Positions 44,020-56,038 of a stretch of 64,000 nucleotides of DNA are shown in pieces. A program made the position numbers and the translations under genes. The number at the start of each line of letters is the position of its first letter. Position 1 is the first letter of the stretch. The notes beneath the pieces were generated by a model that was given only the letters and a program-made list of their open reading frames with translations, did not search any database and was not told where the DNA came from. The DNA is from Galerina marginata (Eukaryota; Basidiomycota; Agaricomycetes; Agaricales; Galerinaceae): assembly GCA_023014335.1 (NCBI GenBank), contig JAECYW010000008.1, forward strand, positions 2,170,001 through 2,234,000, in the 5' to 3' direction.

Positions 44020-46011
44020 ATGTCCTTTCCTTCAGTACCGTTGGTAATCCCGAAGTTCGACAATACGTTGGGGTCTCTTCTAGTGGGAGGATTGCTAGCA
44101 ATGGCGTAAGAAGCTTTTTTCGTATGCTAGGTCTCTACTTGGCGCTCATGGTTGGCTATGTCATTAGGTTGTGGGGGGTGACCTGCGTCCAAACGTACAA
44201 TTATTTCACGCGAACAAATAAAGACCGATCCTTTTTAAAGATCATGGTATGTCTAGAGCGTCTGACATCTCCGTCGATATCCAATACAGCGATTTCTTTG
44301 GTGTAGGTTGGGATCCTTTGGTAAACACCCATCGTCACAGAATCGAGATTTTCGTCTGAACGATTGCAGGGGGTTGGACACGTTTGATTCAGCCTTGAAC
44401 GGTCACATTCTGTACTTCTACATGGTCAGCAACTATCTGAACCCATTGGCGATATTCAAACCAGTCTGGTAGGTTCATCACTTTATGGAGACTTTTACGG
44501 TCGACCTCATTTCATTAATTTCATTAATCTCAGGAGTATACTCGTGGGTTTTAATATCTGGATTATATTCTTATAAATTAATACTAAATATTCTTATGTT
44601 GCGTCCATTAGATTCACGTAGCGGTGACAGTCAGTGATATTCATAGTATAAACTATTTGTTACTGACTCTGTCATTTAAAGTCGATATCAAATTTCATGA
44701 TACGTACGATGTTCACCGTCCGCGTGTTCAAATGTAAGCATTTGCCACTTTTCGGTACATTTCCAGCATGACCCTCTCGTAGTGAGCAGGCGCAACTTCT
44801 TGCTAACAGGGTGGATTGTGCGTCTACCTTTCCATGAATTCATTCGCCGCTGATACTTTTGGGTCTATTAGATGGCCTTATCCCTGAGCGACCTTGGTAA
44901 GTCGACAATGTGCCTGCAAGTGGGACATACATAATCTTACTATTTCCGCCTTTAAGTTGTTGGAATCAGTGAGTGTTGGCTGCCTTATTTTATGATATAC
45001 CCAATCATTTCTTGCCATATAGCAATCACCATCAAGGCGTAAGTCCTGTTTGTGCGTGTACCTATTACCAAGTCATGAAACGGTCTGTATAGCTTCAAAA
45101 TTACATCGTTCCCTGAGCTAAGCAAAATAGCGGTACGCCTCATTTTCTGTCTATTGCATAATTATACCTAATCTTTCCTGATAAAGAATCTTATGTACCT
45201 CACATTCGCTGTGGGAACTGGAAGCGATTTATGCCTCGCTCTTGCGTTGTCATGGCTTCTATATGGTTCTAGGACAGGTTTTCGACGGTCAGTATCTATG
45301 TGAAGTAAAACAGTTACGAGGTTGACGTCAGGATTCACTCAGCACGGATTCATTGATTAAAATTTTGATGTTGTATACCGTGAACACTGGCATGATCGTC
45401 GCGTCGGTGAACCTTTGCTGTTGCCTCGCAGATTTTGCTTACACTAATATTAGCATCGACGCTTCCATGGGCTTGATCCTCTACGCCATCATGCCAAATA
45501 ATTTCATTTTCCTCGGTGAATCTCACACACCCTATTTCGAACGAGCACCTCTGATTCGTCCTTTAAGGCTTCTACCTTCTTTTGAGTAAATGTGGGTTAC
45601 ACACTCTTTCTCAACGATATAATTCAATTAATATCTTCCTCTTGAAAAATAGTATACGTCAATGCATATCTCGCATCGTATGTCCATCTTATTTGGCCTT
45701 TGAGCCTTTCCTCAACTTCCTTTTTGTAGACTCAACGCACGCGAGACCCTGCGCGATAACAAAGATGACATGCTGTCGATACATCTCTCCGACATTCCCC
45801 ATTCACAGAGATTTGATGTAGAAAGCACATTACCCGCTGAGAAGGTTAGTCTGTTATTCTCCACATTCGGGAAAAGAAGTTGACTCTCTTGTTCCAGTCG
45901 ACCGGCAGCAAGACGGAGAGTGGAAAAATGGCAGTTTCTTTCCAGACATTGGTCAGCAAACGGTTTGAGTCTGAGATTACATCCTCGGAGCAGTTTCCTC
46001 GTGCAATCTGA
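44020..46011 (+). CDS. DUF6534-type multi-pass membrane protein
   Basis: This is one of the expanded mushroom seven-helix families of unknown function. The ATG at 44020 opens MSFPSVPLVIPKFDNTLGSL. Numerous very short exons follow, then LWGVTCVQTYNYFTRTNKDR, GLDTFDSALNGHILYFYMVS, NPLAIFKPVW, ISNFMIRTMFTVRVFK, FPELSKIANLMYLTFAVGTG and SDLCLALALSWLLYGSRTG. The family core is RTGFRRTDSLIKILMLYTVN, LILYAIMPNNFIFLG and VYVNAYLASLNARETLRDN. The tail is polar and ends EQFPRAI. The gene converges on arrestin 2, with about 88 nt between stops. Exons in the 44300-45100 part are small and uncertain. Confidence 0.8.
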
Positions 46012-46099
46012 TGGACCTAGAAATTGACCCCAGTCCCCAATTGTAATTCTAGATATAAAAAGAACGAAAGTCGACAGACCATTGTTTACTGATCTACGA

Positions 46100-47759
46100 C
46101 TAGTAAAATCCGTTCGAGAATTCTCCGTTCGTCTGCAATTCATCGGCATCGTTCTTGATATCTGGTGTATAATCTGCAGGCGTCAACATCCTAGGTCGTG
46201 GCCCAGGGGCAAATGAAGTGACGATGGTTATTGGCTGTTCCAGGAGCAACGAGCGTCCTTCGACTTTGAAACCAGGAGTATTGAACGGGAATATAACAAC
46301 CGAATACTAAAGTGGATGCCATCTGAATTAAGTTTATCTCAGGCAAGAATCATGACCTACGTTAACCCTGAAATTTACAATAGAAGTTGTGGGTACCATG
46401 TCAGGCTTGAGGTGAAGTTCTCCATTGAGAGCTGTCGTCAGGTCTGACGGGCCTTGTGTTGGACGATCTTCAGCATGCCACCATACAGCGCGTTGTGAGT
46501 AATCAATATGATTCCTCCAAGCCTTCGAACTATTTAACTTCGATTCCACGGCTGCCTTGTGGGCCTCAGAACTGCATATGATATGCCGTCGTACGCGTAC
46601 AGTCGTTGCTTGCGGCGACGATAGTAAGTGCAATAACTGCCTGTCGTCACTTTCAAAGGTTATGAAGAGGGGAATAACAGACCCTGTCGAATATGAAAGC
46701 TAGCAATCGATGCCATAAATTAGCCATTGTGAATTTTGCAGGGAATGGATCAAGAAGCTCGCCGGTTTAGCTAGGAAAAGCTTCAAAGGCGTGAGCCCAA
46801 ACAGAGCAAATTCATTTACAGCAAAAGTCGAGGGGCTCACCCTACATTCCGCGTGAGCGGAACGGCCGTCAAATAGTGCGCACTCGATGCTGACCGCCTT
46901 TTGAAGATGCCATCCCTCGGGGTCAGCTTTAGGTCCGGGTATAGTTGCCCCTTGTTCATAAGCGAGGCGCCTCAGTGGAAGTAATGGGGGTGGCGCAACA
47001 ATCGGAATGAAAACAATCGGAGCGACCAATCTACTGATGCAATTAGGACTCTTCCAGTAATAAAATGTATAACGAACGAACTGATCATTCAGCCTCAGAA
47101 AACCCTTTCGTACAACCTGAACAGCAATTTCATATTTAATGGTTGCTGACCCAAAGCGTTGGTGAAATGTTCGAGGCAATCGAAACTTTTTTGGGTGGAC
47201 TCCTTCAATCATCTCCACCTCTGGGGGTAAGTCGATTGAAAACGGCCAGGTGTGGTCTCCATTAAGGGCCACTCTGTTCTTCTGCTCTTCCTGTGCCCAC
47301 ACCGTGTGCTTATGGTTGAGAAAGACGGTTGAATAGCCATCAAGGTTCCCATGGGCGTTACCGCCGCCGACGAGCAATACACCCTGGACCTGTATCCAGT
47401 GTTGCAATCAATTGGCGTTCCGAATATCGATGAGAGTCAAACTTGACACTTACGCTCAAGACTATTGAACTAATAGGATCTTTCTTCTTCAAGTGTAACT
47501 GTACTTTTCCTTTCACAGGGGAACCCTCAAAGAAAATCGGCATACTTTGAGAATTGGGAACTGCTGATATGAGGTTCATCACAAGGAAAGAATGGCCCCC
47601 CTTCATCATCGTATAGGTACATTCCTTTCCCCCTTTCTGTCCAACTAGACTGGGTACAGGGTCGGCCTGTTCACTCCTCTCAGGACGGTACGCTGGGAGA
47701 TCTGGCCTTGGGGGTCTGTTCAGTGTATGAAGGTAGAAGCAGGGTTTCAGAGGTTCCAT
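46100..47759 (-). CDS. arrestin-like protein, paralog 2 (N-terminus frameshifted)
   Basis: The fold is intact from TMMKGGHSFLVMNLISAVPN and GSPVKGKVQLHLKKKDPISS through KHTVWAQEEQKNRVALNGDH, FRLPRTFHQRFGSATIKYEI, PPPLLPLRRLAYEQGATIPG and ELHLKPDMVPTTSIVNFRVN. The tail reads FAPGPRPRMLTPADYTPD and ends GEFSNGFY. The usable ATG (47759) gives MEPLKPCFYLHTLNRPPR, unlike the other copies. An ATG 7 nt upstream (47766) opens MGHGTSETLLLPSYTEQT, which matches the paralogs' SYTEK/SYTDD region but stops soon after. A 1-nt frame change has therefore separated the ancestral N-terminus from the fold, and the PPxY motif is lost. It may be translated from the second ATG or be a new pseudogene. Confidence 0.72.
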
Positions 47760-48766
47760 GGCCCATGGTTCATGGAGTTACAATCGAAAGATTGCAATTA
47801 AGTATCGCGGACGGGGCTTTATGCCCAAGTCTAAGGGCCAATATGGTGCACTCGTCCCAATAATAACGATCCCCGTTCTTTCAGTTTGGAGCAAATTTTC
47901 TAGCCCGAACACAGCGCATCATTGCCAAGTGAATGATTTAAGGTCTTATCTTGGTCAAGGACCATGTGCTCAGATAACCTGACTGACGCCTGGTCATTCA
48001 AGAGCTCGACAAGCAGCGCACTCAGCCTGATTCATGATGCGCGCCAGGGCCGAAGTAAAGTTCGACATTGGTTCTACATGCAGCTCTGCCCTTCAGTAAG
48101 ACGGAAAGTACCAGCTTGTATGCCCCAATTCTCGTACCAGGAACGTCCACGCGTTCACGTTTTGCATTCGAGAGGAGATTTGATGGAGCCTAGCCGTCTA
48201 GATCTGCCTCATCTGTTTGGTTAAAGTTCGACCACGTTGTCGTGCTGAGAGCCACACAGTGTTCACATTGGTTAAGTTGAGAGACCCACAGTCAAACGAT
48301 ATGCCGAAGTCATAGTCATATAATTGTCGCGGTAAAATGGGGATGGATGGTTGCAGATGGTTGGTTGAGCAGATGGGTGTCGGACATCATGATTTTCAAG
48401 TTACCTAAGCTTCAACCTAATCCAGCCTTTTCTGCTTCCGCCTTCCACGACACAACTATTTTATCCAGAGAGCAAATGGTCTCCGGATATTTTTACGAGC
48501 AGACCTAGGCTTTACTTCTACCCCTAACCAATCTCTTGACCAGTGATACTTCGATCAGGCCCTCGAGCTCTCCAGCACGTTCGCGAGGGAAGATTAGGTA
48601 GAACTTGCGTGAACGTTGTAAGTAGAGATCATGACCATAATTGCGTCCAATCCGTAACATAAGGGAGGCTGAAAATTGTCGAGGAAGTGACGCCAAAACT
48701 CCATATTGTCAGTAATCCTAAAAAATAGCGATGGACGAATAACCCTTTACTAACTCTGTACCAGTA
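47760..48766. other. spacer between arrestin 2 and 3
   Basis: Upstream DNA of arrestin 2, including the conserved block at 47916-47968. No other gene is supported. A 63-codon minus frame at 48505-48696 has no similarity I can name. Confidence 0.55.
47916..47968 (-). promoter_or_regulatory. conserved arrestin upstream block, copy 2
   Basis: On the + strand it begins GCATCATTGCCAAGTGAATG and continues CTTATCTTGGTCAAGGACCA then TGTG. It differs from copy 3 at only about nine positions and lies 157 nt before the arrestin 2 ATG. Confidence 0.5.
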
Positions 48767-50438
48767 CTAGTAAAAACCATGAGAGAATTCTCCGTTAGTT
48801 TGTAATTCCTCTGCGTCTATCTTTGAATCCGGCGTATAATCGGCAGGGGTAGTCGCCCTTGGCCTTGGCCCTGGGGCGAACGAGGTGACAATAGTTATAG
48901 ATTGTTCCAAAAGCGGGGCGCGTCCTTCGACTTTAAAGCCTGGTGTGTTAGGGGGGAATAAAACAACCGAGTACTATGCCAGACATGACCTAAACGAGTT
49001 GGTTCCCAAAGACTTACAAAGATTATGACTTACATTGAGTCTGAAAGATACAATCGCAGACGTGGGTGTCATGTCGGGCTTGAGGTGAAGTTCTCCGCTA
49101 AGCATCCTCAGACGGTCAGGCGGTTCTTGGCCAGAATAATCAGTTGCATGCCACCACACAGCGCGTTGGGAGTGGTCAATCTCGTTCCTCCAAACCTTCG
49201 CTTCCGAGACCGCCTTGTGGGGTTGAGAACTACAAGTGATATGTCGTCGTACCCTCACAGATGGCGCTTGCGGCGAGGACAGCAAATCCAATAGTTGCTT
49301 GTCGTCACTCTCAAAGGTGATGAAGAGGGGAATAATCGATCCTCTTGTGTACGCCAACTATTAAATCGATCCGTATTAGCCTTTGCAACTTCGTCAAGGA
49401 GTAAAAACAGAAACTCGCCGGCTTAGCTAGAAAAAGCTTCCGCAAGACGTGAGCTCGGATAGAAAATTTATTTTAAAAGCCATGAATGCTTTACCCGACA
49501 TTCTGCACTAGCAGAGCGATTATTAAACAGTGTGCCTTCGATTTTGACTGTTTTTTCGAGATACCACCCATTGGGATCTACTTTAGGTCCGAGAAGAGGT
49601 GTTCCTTCTTCGTAGGCAAGGCGCCTCAGTGGAGGCAGCGGCGGCGGCGCCACAACTGGAATGAAGATGAATGGCGCCTTCAATCTATCACGACTATATG
49701 AGGTATGACCCTGTGGAAAGACGTATAAATGACGAACTCGTCACTCGACCTCAAAATACCCCTTCGTGTAACTTTAACGGCAATTTCGTATTTGATGGTT
49801 GAACGCACAAAACGTTGTTGGAACGTCTGGGGCAAGCGAAACTTCTTCGGCTGTGGTTCAGCTCCTTCAGTCAGTTCCACTTCTTCAGGTAAATCAATCG
49901 AAAAAGGCCACGAATGGTCTCCACTAAGGGCAGCTTTGTTCTGCTGTTCTTCTTGCGACCACACCGTATGCTTCTTGTCCAGGAAAGAGGCCGTATACCC
50001 GCCGTGGTCATCGAGCATCCCACCACGGGAGACAAGTACTTCCCCCTTGACCTGTGAAGCGCATCAATTAATGGTGGCTAACTATCAGTAGGACAGCCAC
50101 TTTGTACCTACCGTCAGGACGATTGAAGCAATAGGGTCGTTTTTCTTCAAATGCAACTGTATTTTCCCTTTCACCGGGGACCCTTCTAAAAAAATCGGCG
50201 TGTTTTGAGATGGGCCGGTGGAAATGAGGGTCATAACAAGAAAGGAATGACCACCCTTCGTAATGGGGTAGTTAAATTCCTTCGTCGCCCTCTGCACAAC
50301 AGGCCTGGGTCTAGGGGCCGCTTGCTGACTCTGACCGTAGGCTGGAAGGTTTGCATCGAAATCAGATCCAATGTGTTCCAAGTCGTCAGTGTATGACGGC
50401 GGAAGTGGGTTTCCAGAGGATTCAGCAATAGCGGTCAT
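48767..50438 (-). CDS. arrestin-like protein, paralog 3
   Basis: A complete arrestin-like gene. The ATG at 50438 opens MTAIAESSGNPLPPSYTDDL (PPxY motif PPSY), then DANLPAYGQSQ. The fold shows ITKGGHSFLVMTLISTGPSQ, EGSPVKGKIQLHLKKNDPIA, DKKHTVWSQEEQQNKAALSG, WPFSIDLPEEVE, KKFRLPQTFQQRFVRSTIKY, PPLPPLRRLAYEEGTPLLGP, QLLDLLSSPQAPSVRVRRHI and SGELHLKPDMTPTSAIVSFR. The tail FAPGPRPRATTPADYTPDSK ends GEFSHGFY. It is closest to paralog 2. It probably acts as a cytosolic adaptor recruiting a Nedd4-type ligase through PPSY; this is inferred from the family. Exon borders are approximate. Confidence 0.82.
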
Positions 50439-51495
50439 TGTTGACGGAGTTTACAGAGTAACCACGGGGGGTCGAAGTAGCATCGAGGATCGACTTTAAA
50501 GTCTGCAGGCCCAGGGTGCAGCTATTTGTGAAGCGATAGAGATCATCGTATGAGGTACATTGTGTATATCAAGACCGTAAATAGGGCGTTCAGCCGCAGC
50601 ATCATTGCAAAGTGAATGATTCACTGGCTTATCTTGGCCAGGACCGTGTGGTGTCCACCCTTCGATATCAGCCAAGTAGCAGATGTAGCCTTCAGAGTTT
50701 CATGTACATGACTAGATTGAGTTCTGAGCTATAGCTCTGCCTCGAAGGCAGTGAAAGGCAGTGGGTGTTGAGTGGGTTGAGGAACAGTCACTGGGGCACC
50801 GATGACCGCTCCCCGAGGGCCTACAGATCTTATCTAATCACACCCCTGCTTAGTTAGCAAGAAAAGCACCCACGCTCACAGCTTCAAACCTTTCCAACAA
50901 CTTGGACTTGTCTTGAACAGAAGTAAACTGAGGGGACTCTGGAATGCCTTGACGATTTTCTCTCATGATCAGGACTTTACTCATACAAAAAATCTTACCC
51001 AACGCCTACACCAGTAATAGCCGGACCAGAATTGGAACCAGAATCAGCCAGAATGGGGGAAGCCACAAACTCTTAGAGTCGACTTTCGAACAATCGAACT
51101 TACCGACCCTCAATGTCGAAAAGAACGCCAATAAAGGGCTCGATATGCAAGAGGAAATACCTGGAAATACTCGAGTACTTGTTGTAAGTGGTCTTTGCCG
51201 TGATCTCAGGAGGGTCAAAGAGCTGATGTCATTTATCATTTATCATAAAGTCAGCAGATCTACACGGCGCATGTGCATGTGGTGACATCGTTCCCCAAGT
51301 ATTCTGGAATCTATTTATTATCCCTGGAGCTCTAGATTGAGCCTTCGGGTATGTAGCCAAAGATAGGCCCGTACTCCGCGAATTTACTCCCAGAAATGCC
51401 TCACAAAGGCATGTTGGCGTAACTTCTTTTGTCTCCGCTCCACGACGCAAACCACTACATCCTCAAGGCTGGGCAAATCGTTGCCCTAGCCCTTC
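50439..51495. other. intergenic between arrestin 3 and the MRH gene
   Basis: Divergent upstream region. It holds the conserved block at 50599-50650. Frames at 50965-51285 overlap antisense frames and look non-coding. Confidence 0.55.
50599..50650 (-). promoter_or_regulatory. conserved arrestin upstream block, copy 3, with 15-bp palindrome
   Basis: The block begins GCATCATTGCAAAGTGAATG and ends CCAGGACCGTGTG. It contains the dyad AGTGAATGATTCACT (50611-50625). It lies 161 nt before the arrestin 3 ATG. Confidence 0.5.
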
Positions 51496-53064
51496 ATGTC
51501 CCAATATCTTCTCTTCACCTCTATCTTGTTGATCTCGCAGTTAACGACACATGGACGTGCAAGCCGGGCAGTGACATACACTATAACTGATAATAACTTG
51601 CGGCACCACTGCGATTTCGAATTAAATGGCTATAGCTATAATCTATGCCCGTTGATCGACAAGACGATTCTGGTCGACGGAACGAGCGTCGTTCTAAACG
51701 AGAGTGAAGATCGAGGCGAGGGATCAAGCACTGGAAGACGCTTTTATGAAGTTGCCTTAGGAGGATTAGGCTCATCGAGTGGAGCTCGAGCCCTGTCGAA
51801 ATCAGTAGTAAGCTACATTCTTCTTGACATGAACGAACAAAGTCCCTAACGAAGGACCCTTTGAAGACTTCTGAATGTGACGCCGACACTTGGGTGTGCC
51901 TGCTGGGTAAGTCTGCTCGTCAAGCACCGTTAGCGGGCTGAGAGTTTTCACCTATTTTCGGATGGCGTCACTCACAGTGCCGTTTGCAGATATGACGTAC
52001 GCAACTGGGGAAAGTTCGGAAAGGATGAATAACGAAGATGTTCGGAGGCAAGCGCTTACTGTCCCAATCGCCAGAAAAGTGAGAAGGAGTAGGAAGAGGT
52101 GTCGTCTTCAAGTCGCCGCACCAACCGATATCGAAGGAGATGCTAGTGGGAATCGTAAGCATAAGTCACAACTAGTGATCACAATATACCGCTCACCTGC
52201 GAATTGCACCGGAACAGGCCCATCGCCTTTGCGTTTGACCTTGAATGGCGGAAGACGAGGGAAGAAGGAGCAATCCGCACAGATCACGGTTTCATGTGCG
52301 GAGGACGAATCCCTCAAATTTGTTGGTGAAGAAAATAACATTCATTCCTTTTTATGGGCAACTCCGCACGGGTGTCCGACGGCCATACCTCAAAGAAGGC
52401 ATCCAGACATGTCAATTACACAAGAACAGGAGCAAGAAAAGGAAACCGAAGAGCCAACTCCCGACGGGACGACAGACGGCGATGACGATCTCATGCCATC
52501 CCACAAGCACAAAACCCGACGATGGATCGCCATCATAGTCGTGCTATTAATGTGCTTTTTCTTTCTAGACGACGTGAAAAGCTTCGCTGATTTTATATAC
52601 TTAGTACTGGGTTGGTCGGTGGTTCCGTCCTTGCCTCTTCTCGCGCCCGTCAACTGGCCAAGGACAACATTGCAGGTTTCGGTTACACTGTTGTGCCATT
52701 GCTAGCCCAGGGCATAACAAAGCTTCGCCCCATTGGAAACTCTATCAGTAACCTAACGGCGAATTCTCTTGGTCGATTGGCACGTTTCAGGCAAGGCGAC
52801 AGCCAGCTCGTACGATGGGCACAGGAGGACATGTCGCTCATGGACTCCGAGGATGTCATGGTCAACGGATCCGGGGCGTACAACGGCTACGATTCCCGAG
52901 ATGAAGGCTGGGATACCAATGCGCTGGACGAGTATATTCCGCTGACGATCAGCCCGAAATATGGGAAGGGCAGGCGCGTGAGGTCCTACGGCGCAACCCC
53001 CGACGTGGAGACATTTGAGGAGCGAGGGATAATGACCGGACTTTCCAAATACTTCCACAAATAA
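51496..53064 (+). CDS. MRH-domain (Atg27 / mannose-6-phosphate receptor-like) membrane protein
   Basis: MRH proteins act in Golgi-endosome-vacuole trafficking; Atg27 supports autophagosome formation. The N-terminus MSQYLLFTSILLISQLTTHG is a signal peptide, followed by HHCDFELNGYSYNLCPL. A GT-AG intron (about 51807-51848) joins to SLTKDPLKTSECDADTWVCL. Later LRLTLNGG, ITVSCAEDE and IHSFLWATPHGCP are the C-terminal half of the MRH fold. After an acidic Gln/Glu-rich linker, WIAIIVVLLMCFFF is the membrane helix. The cytosolic tail in the last exon contains LDEYIPLTISPKYGKGRRVR and ends SKYFHK. About 70 basic residues in mid-domain (IARKVRRSRKRCRLQ onward) are unusual and may partly be intron. Splicing around the helix (52540-52680) is uncertain. 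Confidence 0.7.
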
Positions 53065-53810
53065 GTCGACTCCGCTTCGCTTTTTACGACCCGTGTTGGC
53101 TTTGGTCAGCATGAAGATGATAGGATAATTGTTGTTTTCGTTCTTTTGCCTATCTTGTAGAATATGTACGATTTACTATGTTGTTAGAATTCTGTACAGT
53201 AGTGCTATTAATTCCGAATCGAACGGTATTAAAAAAAGTCTCAATGCAGAAACCATGAACTCCTGGACAACGATCATCCAAGAACTTAAGCTGGATAATT
53301 TGACAAGAACAGAAAGCTTGTTGTAATCTTATCTTGTCAATGCGCAATTGGCCCCACGGAGGTTCAGCTTCTCCACTGGCTCGACGTCTTTGTTTACATT
53401 GTTGTTGCCGTGCATGATAACTCCAAGAATGAGACTCGGACTCGGAAAAATGGGCAGATGCTTGACATGGACTTGTAAGGAAATGCATGTTGGTGGCAAC
53501 TAGATGAATTTTACGTAGACGCTTGCAGTTGCCTTACAAAGAATTTCGGTGTACTCCGAAGACTGCTCTCGACATCTGCCAAGGCTCCTCAAATTTGCTC
53601 TCCCCAGGCCATACAGGCGGCTACCCTTAGACACTGTTCATCAGTGGCATGTTAATATCCGGGGCATAATCGTCGCTGCGGTGATATCCAAAGCGGCTGC
53701 TACTGAAACCAAAAACAATACAAATGAATTACAGTCCAATTACAATCTTGCCGATAGAATATATCTTTTCCAAAGCCAACAACATACTCGAAACATGGTA
53801 GTCCAGCCTT
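53065..53810. other. intergenic between convergent MRH and kinase genes
   Basis: 3' flanks of two convergent genes. The frames at 53150-53488 and 53549-53860 are antisense or AT-rich, without similarity. Nothing else is seen. Confidence 0.6.
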
Positions 53811-55383
53811 CTAATCAACTCCAGCAAACCATGGATCTGCAAGCAATTCTTCTGCACTAGCTCGATCTGCAGGATCAAGGTGCAAACACCGTCTCATGAT
53901 TGCTGCAGTGGACAGGATGTCAGGTCCTTCAACAACGTTATAACTCCTGATAGATAGCTCGAATGGATAGTCGTAGAGATCCGGACCAGCTCTTAAGTTG
54001 CCTGGATGAGACAACAGTGTTCAGTAGCGGAGTTGGCATGAGGACATGAAATAACTGACAGGTCGAATCAAAGTATTTCGCAGCCAATCGACCAGCGGAG
54101 AGTTGTTCTTCACCAAAATCTTCGCCTGTGTAGCATATAATTTGGAATAGGATATGTTCAGTCTCGTCAAGTTTCAGTTTGGGATCGGGTTCGTGTTTGA
54201 AAAGTCTTTGACTGGTGACAAGTTCAAAAATCTAAGACGGCCAAGATTAAGAAAACTCTTTGAGGGATAAAAGGCTCTTACCAGACATCCAAATGTCCAT
54301 ATGTCCACCTTTTCGTTCCAAGGTCCACCAATGAAAATTTCAGGTGCACGGAGTGAAAATGGCGAGATTTCGTCAATTTGGTGATCGGTGATTGACTGGG
54401 CTGCAAGCAATTATTAGTGTGGGATAGTTGGCAAATGGCAAGAAAACTACCGCTTCCAAAGTCGGCGACAACATATGTGCGCCTCATGGCTTCCTCTAAA
54501 CTGGGAACTGGAAGAGGTTGTGACACAGCAGCTTCAACAGTACTATCCTTAGATGCTTCAGGAGGGTGTCGACGAGCAGGTTCAAAAGCGAGAAGCTTAT
54601 CGATTTCGGTGTTAGACATCCTGGTATCAAAGAAAATATTGTCCTGTTTAAGATCAGTATGGACAACACCACATCGATGAGCATGGGCTAGCCCACGAAG
54701 CACATGAAGGAGAATCCTCTTAGTGAGTTTAAGAGGGAAGACTTTGCCCTTGTCCTTATTGAAAGACTCATCGAGAGACTTTACGTCTCCACCAAGGAGT
54801 TGAGTGACCAAACATATGTGTTCGCCGGCATTGCCTTTTCCAGGTACGGTGAAGCTGGAGAGGAGCTTCAAGCAATGGAGTGATGTGTTGGAAGATGTGC
54901 GGAGAAGTTTGAGAGCTTCAAGTTCCCAAGCCACACCTCGGCGGACAAGGTCAGTAGTATAACCAGTGAGCCCTTTGACAGCTACAAATTCATTTTCCCT
55001 GAATAAAGTAAATGAGACAACTTGAAGAAAAAAGCTTAGAGGACTTACTTTTGATCGCGGGCCAGCCAAGTGCTGGAGCTCATCCCCCACCCAAGCTTCC
55101 GGACAATGGTATATCGTTTATCAGGTCCGATGGCCTCGCCAAACTCGAACTGCGGCCAACCATACCCATCCGGAGCTGGCATGCCCAAGGGTTCCTCGGC
55201 GAACGTCAAGTCAACATAGACTTTCCCGTCTGCTCCAATAAAAAAATGTTGATTAGTGGGTCCGCCAGAGCTTCCAGGATCTGCAGACATCCGGAGGTTA
55301 TTAAAGAATGCAGTAGAGGACGAAGGGCCCGGAGGGGATCGAAATCGAAGGAATACTCGCAATGTCGAACAAAGCATAGTCAC
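53811..55383 (-). CDS. SRPK-like serine/threonine protein kinase
   Basis: SRPK kinases phosphorylate SR-type proteins. Five exons join in phase (55383-55049, 54998-54451, 54400-54282, 54231-54060, 54001-53811), about 454 aa. The kinase core shows YTIVRKLGWGMSSSTWLARD, FVAVKGL with the ATP lysine (about 120), VVHTDLKQDNIFF, VVADFGS, APEIFIGGPWNEKVDIWTFG and a C-lobe end LHLDPADRASAEELLADPWF. HTDLK and the insert between the HRD-like and DFG motifs (PARRHPPEASKDSTVEAAVS) fit the SRPK class. The N-terminus MTMLCSTLRVFLRFR is basic-hydrophobic and could be a mitochondrial-type leader; the ATG choice is the first in the exon. The gene lies downstream of, and on the same strand as, the NYN gene. 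Confidence 0.87.
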
Positions 55384-56038
55384 ACATCCCGCCGCTGGTC
55401 CCGAAATAACTTTTTATGGTACTACCTTCTATATTTGGAATGGGAGTGCGAGCATAATATTGCCTCTGTCTTTGCCTGAGCAGTGCAAAACCGCCTTCCG
55501 GATCGAAGCCTTCAAGAAAAGAGACCACATGAGCGAGGTAGTTGCGCTTTTGAACTTCATTTGCAAACTTTCAATATCTGATACCTGGTTCTCCAGGTAT
55601 TCCAAGGCGGGGTATGTATTCGATGCTCTCCGTTAATTGCCAGAACCACCACAAAATTAATCGAATCATCAGACCCATTGTTTTCTTGCAGTCTCGTCAA
55701 CTGAAAGGATGTTAGCTGCGACTCGGCTAAGTCTCCTGGATGGCAATACTTGCACATTTGCGTGAACAGAGATGGGAGGTTTTATTTTTATTGTTGCCGC
55801 CGTGAAGAGAAGGACAATGTTCGACTTTCGGAATATCAGAGAACAACTCGAGAATGGAGAATGTTTTCTGTCATGACCAATCGACGCCTATACTGGAATG
55901 AGATGCGTATTAGAGCAGATGATATTAACTTGGCAGTCTGTTCGTCATTGAAAATAACCATACTATGTCGAGGATCAGTTCGATACAATTGTGAGGTAAG
56001 GACAGAAAGCCACAAGACCATTAGAGCAACCATGAGGA
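55384..56038. other. intergenic between NYN gene and kinase gene
   Basis: Promoter region of the kinase and 3' flank of the NYN gene. Minus-strand frames 55301-55528 and 55557-55757 could be extra 5' exons of the kinase but lack supporting similarity. Confidence 0.5.

Noticed and set aside
45712..46149. 145-aa minus frame between DUF6534 and arrestin 2
   Set aside because: It is antisense to the DUF6534 last exons and runs out of frame through the arrestin 2 end.
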